Positions 1 through 5,698 of a stretch of DNA of 5,784 bases are shown piece by piece; the first letter of the stretch is position 1, and every line of letters starts with the position of its first letter. Location: assembly GCA_913042885.1 (NCBI GenBank), contig CAJWLW010000310.1:1-5784 (forward strand). The letters run 5' to 3'. Below the pieces are notes generated by a model. That model made no database searches and was not told the origin of the DNA. It saw nothing but the letters and a program-made list of their open reading frames with translations. A program made the position numbers and the translations under genes. This stretch comes from an uncultured Lentisphaeria bacterium. GTDB taxonomy: Bacteria; Verrucomicrobiota; Lentisphaeria; JABSQK01; CAJWLW01.

Positions 1-423
1 CGTCAGCGACTCGCGTACCGATGTACCCGCAGTAACGACATCCTCAATGATCAGGACCTTCTCGCCGCCAACATAGCGATGCCCGACGAGTGCGCCTTTT
101 TCGCCGTGGGTCTTTTCCTCTTTGCGGTTGAACGTGTAGGTGACGCGATGCTGGAACAAGTTCCACAACGCCGCAGCCGTCGTCACCGCCAGCGGAATAC
201 CCTTGTAAGCCGGGCCGTACAGATTGTCGCAGCCGCTGCCAATCCGGTCGTTGATGGCTCGCGCGTACCACTCCCCGAGCTGCGAAATGCGCGGGCCGTC
301 CGCGAAATTGCCGCTGTTGATGAAGTACGGCGTTTGCCGGCCGCTCTTGGTTACGAACTCTCCGAACGTCAGGGCGTCGGAAGCCACCATGAACTCGATG
401 AACTGCTGCTTGTACGTTTCCAT
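1..423 (-). CDS. pyrE: Orotate phosphoribosyltransferase, N-terminal part (truncated by window edge)
   Basis: This enzyme joins orotate to PRPP to give orotidine 5'-monophosphate, the fifth step of de novo UMP synthesis, in the cytosol. The 141 visible residues start METYKQQFIEF. They include the orotate/PRPP loop around Lys26 (TKSGRQTPYF, 25-34), the GPAYKGIPLA segment (70-79), the mobile catalytic loop with Arg100, Lys101, Lys104 and His106 (FNRKEEKTHGEKG), and the type I PRTase PRPP-binding motif VLIIEDVVTAGTS (123-135) with its acidic pair Glu127-Asp128. The family is usually about 210-230 residues, so roughly the last third lies beyond position 1. The ATG at 423-421 is preceded by a good Shine-Dalgarno sequence, which fixes the start. 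The gene is divergent from the asparagine synthetase gene. The FVTKSGRxTPYFINSGN form of the N-terminus differs from the textbook enterobacterial wording, but all key residues are present. Confidence 0.96.
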   Translation of the reverse strand, partial: METYKQQFIEFMVASDALTFGEFVTKSGRQTPYFINSGNFADGPRISQLGEWYARAINDRIGSGCDNLYGPAYKGIPLAVTTAAALWNLFQHRVTYTFNRKEEKTHGEKGALVGHRYVGGEKVLIIEDVVTAGTSVRESLT

Positions 424-427
424 TCGT

Positions 428-433
428 TCCCCT
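428..433 (-). promoter_or_regulatory. Ribosome binding site of pyrE
   Basis: Read on the minus strand, AGGGGA lies 4 nt ahead of the ATG at 423-421. The match to the anti-Shine-Dalgarno sequence and its spacing support this start for pyrE. Confidence 0.7.
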
Positions 434-444
434 GCATGGGTTAA

Positions 445-473
445 ACTATAGCATCCTTTAGATTTCCTGTTAC
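445..473 (-). promoter_or_regulatory. Candidate sigma-70 promoter of pyrE
   Basis: On the minus strand, GTAACA (473-468, 4 of 6 matches to TTGACA) is followed after 17 bp by TATAGT (450-445, 5 of 6 matches to TATAAT). Transcription would start near position 438, giving a short leader of about 15 nt that just contains the ribosome binding site. So short a leader leaves no room for an attenuator of the enterobacterial pyrE kind. This is a consensus match by eye only. Confidence 0.45.
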
Positions 474-548
474 ATCGTTGTTACCGTCGCCGATAGTCCA
501 AAGCGTATTGGCGCATTATGGTGTAGCGCTGTGTTCTGCCTGGTTTTT

Positions 549-573
549 AAAACGAAAATCGAAAACGAAAATC
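549..573 (+). repeat. Perfect 12-nt tandem direct repeat in the asparagine synthetase leader
   Basis: AAAACGAAAATC occurs at 549-560 and again at 562-573, separated by a single G, so the period is 13. The second copy ends 12 nt before the ATG at 586. The block is strikingly A-rich in otherwise GC-rich DNA. It lies where a 5' leader or an operator would be. It could be a binding site for a regulator, an unstructured A-rich translation enhancer, or a chance slippage product; the sequence does not decide between these. Confidence 0.75.
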
Positions 574-585
574 TGCAAATCCTCT

Positions 586-2448
586 ATGTGCGGTATCGCC
601 GGCATTTTCAATCCTGAACGTCCGCCCGACATCGAGCTGCTCGCGGCAATGGCTGTACCGCTGGTCAAGCGCGGGCCGGACGATGGCGGTACCGCTGTTC
701 ATGATGCCGTCGGCCTGGTGCATCGGCGGTTGTCGGTCATCGACCTTGCCGGCGGCCGGCAGCCGTTGTACAACGAAGATCGGACCCTGGCACTGGTCTT
801 CAACGGTGAAATTTACGACTACGCAGCACTGCGACAGCGGCTCATACGCAACGGCCACGCCCTGAAAACCGAGACCGACTCCGAAGTTCTGCTGCACCTG
901 TACGAGGACCGCGGCCCGGCGATGCTGGACGAACTCAACGGCATGTTCGCGTTCGCCATTGTGCATGTCGATTCCGGCCACATCTTTCTCGCCCGCGACC
1001 GCCTCGGACAGAAGCCGCTGTTTTATGCACGGGAAGGCTGCCGCTTCGCCTTCGCCAGCGGTCCGGCATCGCTGCGCGTCGTGGACTGGGTCGATACCCG
1101 CGTTGACTGCGCCGCTGTCCATGACTATCTCGAATATCAGTACATCCCGTCACCGCGCACGATTTATTGCGGAGTCCACAAACTGCCGGCGGCGCACTAT
1201 GCCCTCTGGGATGGCGCCTCACTGACCATGACCCGCTACTGGGAACCATCGGTCACCAGCGATTTCGGAGGGGACTACGGCGACGCCTGTGGAGCCGTGC
1301 GCGAACGGCTGCAGACTGCCGTAAAACGGCGACTGGTGGCAGATGTGCCGGTGGGACTGTTTCTTTCCGGCGGTGTCGATTCCAGCCTGATCTGTGCGCT
1401 CGCCGACCAGGCAGGGACGCGGACTCAAACATTCTCGATCGGGTTCCCGGAGAAAAAATACGATGAACGCGCCTATGCCGAAATGGTTGCCGGCCATCTG
1501 TCTACCGACCACCACTTCCTGGAAGTGGCGCCCAACGATTTCAGTCATCTGCAGCGTATCGTCGGTGATTTCGAAGAGCCGTTCTGTGACGCTTCCATGC
1601 TGCCCATGTCGCTGCTCAGCCGGTTTGCGCGCGAGCATGTGACCGTGGCGCTGAGCGGCGATGCGGCGGACGAGCTGTTCGGCGGCTATTATCGCTATCG
1701 AGTAATGAAGCTGTGCCAGTGCATGGCGCTTGTGCCGCGCGCCATGCGCCGCAGCGTCGGCCGGGCAATGCGCCGGATGCTGCCGCCGAAGACCGAGGAA
1801 CGTACGTTCTTCGGACGGCTGCAGCGGTTGCTGGAAATTTCCGAGGAGGACGGTATCGATCGCTACCTGCGCCTTATTTCCCGGTGTCCGTCGCCGCTAA
1901 AGCAATCGCTGTACGGCCCACGGTTGCTGGAGACAGAATGGCCCGCATCCGTGTCCTTTCTCGAGGACCACGATCCCGGGCCGCCGAAAGCACTGATCGA
2001 CCGCATCATGGAAGTAGATCTCAAGACGTATCTGTGCGACGACATCCTGGTGAAGGTCGATCGGGCATCGATGGCGTACGGGCTCGAGGTACGCAGCCCG
2101 TTCCTGGACCCCGACGTCGTCGAGCTGGCACTGGCACTGCCGGATCACTGGAAACAACAGGGCATGACGCGCAAACGCATTCTCATGGATACCTTTCGTG
2201 ACCTGCTGCCTGAAGAGATTTTCTCGCGCCGCAAAATGGGATTCGGCGTGCCTATAGCGCGCTGGCTGCGCGGCGACTGGCGCGACCAGACACAGGCACT
2301 GCTGACTGAGGGCAGGTTGGTCAACGACGGCTTCTTCGACCGGTCACGGCTGCAATGGCTGATCGACGAACACGGCGCGAACCAGGCAGATTACAGTTAT
2401 GCGATCTTCGCACTGATGGTGCTGGAACTGTGGATGAACAATCAGTAA
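586..2448 (+). CDS. asnB: Glutamine-dependent asparagine synthetase-type amidotransferase
   Basis: This 620-residue protein hydrolyses glutamine in its N-terminal class II glutaminase domain and passes ammonia to a C-terminal domain that adenylates a carboxylate (aspartate in true AsnB) and amidates it. The start is fixed by the nucleophile: MCGIAGIF places Cys2 at the mature N-terminus, so the in-frame extension upstream to 478 is not used. Glutamine-pocket residues are seen at Arg48 (HRRLSVIDL), Asn73-Gly74 (FNGEIYDY) and Asp98 (TDSE). The ATP pyrophosphatase loop SGGVDSS is at 261-267, SGDAADELFGGY at 357-368, and the conserved DILVKVDRASMAYGLEVRSP stretch at 486-505. The length fits the longer bacterial AsnB/AsnO type (about 610-640) rather than E. 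coli AsnB (554). Such long forms often sit in surface-glycan clusters, and the following genes fit that, so the acceptor may be a sugar acid rather than aspartate. No clear Shine-Dalgarno sequence precedes the ATG. The usual HRGPD motif reads KRGPD (Lys28). Confidence 0.93.
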   Translation: MCGIAGIFNPERPPDIELLAAMAVPLVKRGPDDGGTAVHDAVGLVHRRLSVIDLAGGRQPLYNEDRTLALVFNGEIYDYAALRQRLIRNGHALKTETDSEVLLHLYEDRGPAMLDELNGMFAFAIVHVDSGHIFLARDRLGQKPLFYAREGCRFAFASGPASLRVVDWVDTRVDCAAVHDYLEYQYIPSPRTIYCGVHKLPAAHYALWDGASLTMTRYWEPSVTSDFGGDYGDACGAVRERLQTAVKRRLVADVPVGLFLSGGVDSSLICALADQAGTRTQTFSIGFPEKKYDERAYAEMVAGHLSTDHHFLEVAPNDFSHLQRIVGDFEEPFCDASMLPMSLLSRFAREHVTVALSGDAADELFGGYYRYRVMKLCQCMALVPRAMRRSVGRAMRRMLPPKTEERTFFGRLQRLLEISEEDGIDRYLRLISRCPSPLKQSLYGPRLLETEWPASVSFLEDHDPGPPKALIDRIMEVDLKTYLCDDILVKVDRASMAYGLEVRSPFLDPDVVELALALPDHWKQQGMTRKRILMDTFRDLLPEEIFSRRKMGFGVPIARWLRGDWRDQTQALLTEGRLVNDGFFDRSRLQWLIDEHGANQADYSYAIFALMVLELWMNNQ

Positions 2449-2933
2449 AACAGATTGACCGGGTAATCACCGGCGTCTTTGTCGCACTGCTGCTTTTAGG
2501 CGTCTGGCACAGTGTCACAGGGGTGGCGTTCAATCGAGACATGCTTGGGGCAAAGACGGAGAGCCCGGCAGTCGACGAGAAACTCGAGAGCGATCGGTTC
2601 GACCGGGTTTACCTGCCCGCGATCGACGATCTGTTCCGCCGGCTGGCGCCGGACGGCAACCTCTTCATCCACTTCGACGGCATCGACCCCGAGAAGGACG
2701 GCAAACAGATTTACGTCTTCTTCATGCGCGCTGCCTACGTTCTGCATCCGCGCAAGGTCTATGTGGCACCGCCCGAGGCCACCCTGACCGACGCCGAGTC
2801 GATCATCGCGCATAACAGCTTGCCGAACGACGACTGGCTGCGGCTGCACGGCATTCACTACGTCATGACTTTCTTCTATGAAGACGGCCAGATCCACAGG
2901 ACGACCCGCCGCGTCGAGACGGTGCCGCAATGA
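2430..2933 (+). CDS. Small single-pass membrane protein of unknown function with a soluble domain
   Basis: I do not recognise a named family. From the GTG at 2430 the protein has 167 residues: a short polar N-terminus (MDEQSVKQIDR), one hydrophobic segment at about 12-33 (VITGVFVALLLLGVW and onward), and a soluble domain of about 130 residues. That domain contains the YLPAIDDLFRRLAPDGNLFIHF region (about 61-82), FFMRAAYVLHPRKVYV (about 96-111) and DDWLRLHGIHYVMTFFYEDG (about 132-151). The last two resemble the soluble segments found with membrane glycosyltransferases, where a 'YPRKV' strand is followed by 'WLRxxGIxYV'; this is recalled by eye, not by a search. The start overlaps the asparagine synthetase gene by 19 bp, and the stop overlaps the next ATG as ATGA, so the gene is probably translated with both neighbours. 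An in-frame ATG at 2355 would add 25 arginine-rich residues read out of frame from asnB and is unlikely. The soluble domain is probably periplasmic. Confidence 0.8.
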   Translation: MDEQSVKQIDRVITGVFVALLLLGVWHSVTGVAFNRDMLGAKTESPAVDEKLESDRFDRVYLPAIDDLFRRLAPDGNLFIHFDGIDPEKDGKQIYVFFMRAAYVLHPRKVYVAPPEATLTDAESIIAHNSLPNDDWLRLHGIHYVMTFFYEDGQIHRTTRRVETVPQ

Positions 2934-4336
2934 TCTGGCTGATCCTGTATCTGCTTGTCTTTCTCGTGCTTGGCATGGCGCTGGCGCTGGCGCTGACGGA
3001 ATCGCCGACATTACCACTGCACGAACTTGCGGCACGCGTGCTGGCCTTCGGTCTCGGGGGTGTCGGGCTCTGCTGGTTCTGGCTGTCGCTGATCGGGCTG
3101 GCCCCCTCGCGCCTGGGCGGTGCGATCATCGCAATCGTTGCGATCGCCCTGATTGCTGTCCTGGCAGTCCGCGGGCGCAAGCTGATCCCGGCACGACAGG
3201 AATCATCGACTTCTCCTCGAAAAATGATCACGGTGTTTGTGCTGCTGCTGCCGGCGTTGCTCGGGTTGGCAATCGTTTCGGTGCATGCGCTCGGTCATGT
3301 CTGGTACGAATGGGACGGCTACCTGCTCTGGGGGATGAAGACCCGAGCCGTGACTACCGATCCACTGGCGACGGCCGACTATTTCCACAATCCTCATTTC
3401 CTCCCGCTGCATCAACGCTATCCGTTGATGGTTCCTTTTGTTGCAGCAGGTGTGAACGGGTTTACGGGCAATGTCGAGGATGTCCTGGTCAAGGCAGTCT
3501 TTCCGCTGATCTACATCGCGCTGTTACTGATGCTCTATGCCGGCATGCGCGATAAACTTCCGGCCTGGCGCGCGGCTTTGCTGGTGTCGCTCTTTGCACT
3601 GATGCCCGCACTGGTACGGTGGGCCGGCACCGGCATGGCCGACGTGCCGTTGTCGATGTTCCACTTCGGTGCAGTGCTTTTCATTGTGCGCTGGGCTGCA
3701 TCGAACCAGCCACGGCATCTGGTACAGGCAATGTTCTTCGCGACCTGCTGTCTGTTCTGCAAGCGCGAGGGTATCGCCCTCATGGGATTGTTCGCCGGCG
3801 GCCTTTGCGTCGTCGCACTGGCAAGGCGGGACGTCAAACGGCTGAAGTGGTTTCCAGTGTTCTTCGCAGTCGTCATCGGTGTTGCCACACCCTGGTTTCT
3901 GTTTGCCTCGACTTTGCCGGGAGCCCCGATATACGTGCCGGCAATCACGATCACCGAAATTCCGTGGTCGCGACTGCCGCTGATCCTCGAGCAGATGTGG
4001 AGTTACGTCGGTGACTGGCGGAGCTGGAACGGCCTCTGGTTCGTCCTGCCGGTACTTGCTGTAGCCACAGCCCGCCGATCCGGCAAGGCCCAGATCCTGG
4101 TGCTGTGGAGCTTCGTGCTGGCGCATTTCGCATTGTACCTCTACGTCTACGTGATCTGTCCCGGCAATTGGGACATTGCCGTGCATCGTACACAGCCGCG
4201 GCTGACGCTTCATGTCGCGCCCGTAGCAATGCTGCTGGTAGCCCATCACTGGGCCGCGGTGATGCCCTCAAACGAAGCGATGGACGGCAACACAGAAAAC
4301 CCCGCAAACGCGTGCCCCGACACGACGAGGGCCTGA
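2930..4336 (+). CDS. Polytopic GT-C fold membrane glycosyltransferase (GT39/ArnT-like)
   Basis: This 468-residue protein has about 11-13 hydrophobic segments, for example at about 2-22, 32-54, 63-81, 99-120, 185-205, 213-231, 281-297, 307-327, 387-409 and 427-445. The family moves a sugar from a polyprenyl-phosphate donor to a lipid, glycan or protein on the outer face of the inner membrane. Supporting features are a large loop after the fourth segment with acidic EWDG (127-130) and RYPLMVPF (163-170), a GTGMADVPLSMF segment (233-244) matching the 'YADLPLA' signature of this group, and CKREG (277-281) matching the usual 'TKNEG'. Asp129 is the likeliest catalytic acidic residue; this is an inference. 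The protein ends soon after its last membrane segment with a short polar tail (446-468), so the soluble C-terminal domain of many GT-C enzymes is missing. The start overlaps the preceding stop as ATGA, which points to translational coupling. Donor and acceptor cannot be read from the sequence. Confidence 0.82.
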   Translation: MIWLILYLLVFLVLGMALALALTESPTLPLHELAARVLAFGLGGVGLCWFWLSLIGLAPSRLGGAIIAIVAIALIAVLAVRGRKLIPARQESSTSPRKMITVFVLLLPALLGLAIVSVHALGHVWYEWDGYLLWGMKTRAVTTDPLATADYFHNPHFLPLHQRYPLMVPFVAAGVNGFTGNVEDVLVKAVFPLIYIALLLMLYAGMRDKLPAWRAALLVSLFALMPALVRWAGTGMADVPLSMFHFGAVLFIVRWAASNQPRHLVQAMFFATCCLFCKREGIALMGLFAGGLCVVALARRDVKRLKWFPVFFAVVIGVATPWFLFASTLPGAPIYVPAITITEIPWSRLPLILEQMWSYVGDWRSWNGLWFVLPVLAVATARRSGKAQILVLWSFVLAHFALYLYVYVICPGNWDIAVHRTQPRLTLHVAPVAMLLVAHHWAAVMPSNEAMDGNTENPANACPDTTRA

Positions 4337-4356
4337 GCGTCGCAAGTCACCTCGTC
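4324..4356. terminator. Inverted repeat across the convergent stop codons, possible bidirectional terminator
   Basis: GACGAGG (4324-4330) is matched by its perfect reverse complement CCTCGTC (4350-4356) with 19 nt between. Inside it, the two stop codons, TGA (4334-4336) and TCA (4347-4349), can also pair after a 3-nt bulge, leaving a 10-nt loop. The hairpin would form on transcripts from both strands. There is no T tract on either side, so it is not a classic Rho-independent terminator. It may slow polymerase or protect 3' ends, or it may be a by-product of both genes ending in a similar Thr-Arg coding sequence. Confidence 0.3.
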
Positions 4357-5645
4357 AACTGCGCCAGCGCTTCTGTCAGGCGGTCGAGCTCGGCTTCGCT
4401 GTTGTAGATGTGAGTTGAAAAGCGCAGGGCGTTGTAACTGCGCGACTGCAGTGCGTCAGTAACGACCATGGTGGCCGGCAAGGCCTTGGCAACAATGTCC
4501 CGCTCACGCAAGGCACGATAAATGTCGCCGGCATCTCGACCCTCGAAAGTCACCGCGAGGAGGGCCGAGCGCAGCTCGACAGCGGTGGGGCTGAGGATAC
4601 GGGCACCAGGCAGCTCCTGCAACCGCTGCGCCAGTCCGTCGCGTAGCGCCAGACAGCGGTTCTCAATTTTCTGCGGCGTCAACAGTCGGTGCATGTCGAC
4701 TGCGAGACCGTGCCCGAGAATGTGGGGCACGTTGCGGGTACCGCTCGAGCCTGAATAGCAGCCGAACCCCGATCGCAGCAGCGGCGGCCGCACACGGTCC
4801 TGCACGGCACGACGCACGTACAGCAGACCGGAGCCCTTTGGTGCGAGCATCCACTTGTGGCTGCTCGAAGCATAGGTGTCGACCTGCAATGCGTGTACAT
4901 CGACCTGCAGCATGCCGGGCGCCTGGGCACCATCGCATGCCAGCAGAATGCCGCGCCGCCGCGTTAATTCGGCGATCCGCGCCAGGGGCAGGCGCACGCC
5001 GGTCAACGTATCGACATGGCTGAAGCTGCATATTCGCGTGCGCTCGTTGAGATGTTCAGCGACGCGGGCGACCAACTCATCCGCACTGGTCGCCGGGACC
5101 GGCATTTCCAGTTGAACGATCCTGGCCTGCGTCCGCTCCGCCAGATACTGCCAGCAGATCATGCCGCCGGCATGCTCGTGGTCGGTCGTGAGGATTTCGT
5201 CGCCGGGTGCCAGATCGACGCCCGATGCGATCGCGTTCATCGCCTCGGTCGTGTTGCGAACGATCGCCAGTTCCTCCGGGTCAGCGCCGATCAGAGCCGC
5301 CGCCTCGTGTCGGACCGCCTCGGTCAGTTCCCGCAGCGGCCCCCAGGCCTGACCGACAGGGTCGCGTTCCAGCTCGCGCATGTACTCGGCCACAGCATCG
5401 ATCACCGCGCGCGGCGTGGCGCCCAGGCTGCCGGTATTGAAATGCAGCAGGTGCGAGGGTGTGAGGAACTCCTGACGCAAACGTTTCCAGTAATTTTCGG
5501 ATGCGGTGTTGGCAGCCAGATCGCTCGCCAGACCATCGAGCCAGGCGGCCAGGGCTGCGTCGACACGCGGCACCAGCGGCAGGGCTGCAAGACCGGCTAT
5601 GATCCCTTTGAGAAAAGTCCGGCGATGGAGATCGGTGTCCTTCAT
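4347..5645 (-). CDS. Tat-exported class V aminotransferase-fold PLP enzyme (CefD/PvdN-like)
   Basis: This 432-residue protein has the fold of class V aminotransferases, the group of cysteine desulfurases, isopenicillin N epimerase (CefD) and PvdN. It begins with a twin-arginine signal: HRRTFLK at 7-13, a hydrophobic stretch at about 14-26, and a likely cleavage site near VDA-A (30-31) or ALA-A (33-34). The catalytic domain shows HFNTGSLGATP (68-78), RNTTEAMN (130-137, phosphate-binding turn), DHEHAGG (155-161), CDGAQAPG with Asp238 and Gln241 contacting the cofactor, the Schiff-base lysine Lys264 in SSSHKWMLAPKGSG, GTRNVP (302-307), and Arg408 in ALRFSTHIYN, a candidate substrate-carboxylate contact. 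The ATG at 5645 was chosen because it puts the Tat motif at the usual place; ATGs at 5663, 5693 and 5702 are also in frame. The reaction is unknown. Export by Tat agrees with PLP being loaded in the cytosol. The gene is convergent with the glycosyltransferase gene, with 10 bp between the stops. Confidence 0.9.
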   Translation of the reverse strand: MKDTDLHRRTFLKGIIAGLAALPLVPRVDAALAAWLDGLASDLAANTASENYWKRLRQEFLTPSHLLHFNTGSLGATPRAVIDAVAEYMRELERDPVGQAWGPLRELTEAVRHEAAALIGADPEELAIVRNTTEAMNAIASGVDLAPGDEILTTDHEHAGGMICWQYLAERTQARIVQLEMPVPATSADELVARVAEHLNERTRICSFSHVDTLTGVRLPLARIAELTRRRGILLACDGAQAPGMLQVDVHALQVDTYASSSHKWMLAPKGSGLLYVRRAVQDRVRPPLLRSGFGCYSGSSGTRNVPHILGHGLAVDMHRLLTPQKIENRCLALRDGLAQRLQELPGARILSPTAVELRSALLAVTFEGRDAGDIYRALRERDIVAKALPATMVVTDALQSRSYNALRFSTHIYNSEAELDRLTEALAQLTR

Positions 5646-5669
5646 AATCCAGCGTGGTTCCATGGCTGC

Positions 5670-5698
5670 AATATGCGCCGAATCCTCTGTCATGTCAT
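5670..5698 (-). promoter_or_regulatory. Candidate sigma-70 promoter of the Tat-exported PLP enzyme gene
   Basis: On the minus strand, ATGACA (5698-5693, 5 of 6 matches to TTGACA) is separated by exactly 17 bp from CATATT (5675-5670, 4 of 6 matches to TATAAT). Transcription would begin near 5663, leaving a leader of about 18 nt before the ATG at 5645. This supports the shorter start codon and excludes the in-frame ATGs at 5693 and 5702. The only Shine-Dalgarno-like bases are a GGA 2 nt from the ATG, which is too close to be convincing. Confidence 0.35.

Noticed and set aside
79..444. 121-residue plus-strand open frame opposite pyrE
   Set aside because: The minus strand encodes an unmistakable orotate phosphoribosyltransferase with all motifs; the plus frame is its antisense shadow.
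508..551. Plus-strand promoter for the operon built from TTGGCG (508-513) or TTTAAA (546-551)
   Set aside because: No partner hexamer with acceptable match lies at 16-18 bp from either element.
478..585. In-frame TTG-initiated extension of the asparagine synthetase by 36 residues
   Set aside because: The glutaminase nucleophile must be Cys2 after removal of Met1, so the start is ATG 586. The extension has no conserved content and lies over the tandem repeat.
2878..3555. 225-residue plus-strand open frame overlapping the start of the glycosyltransferase gene
   Set aside because: It is Arg-, Cys- and Ser-rich without membrane segments or motifs, and it overlaps the ATGA-linked glycosyltransferase frame almost completely.
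3524..4249. 241-residue minus-strand open frame opposite the glycosyltransferase gene
   Set aside because: Its translation is rich in Gln, His and Arg with no recognisable domain, as expected of antisense to a hydrophobic GC-rich gene. The plus strand gives a coherent membrane protein.
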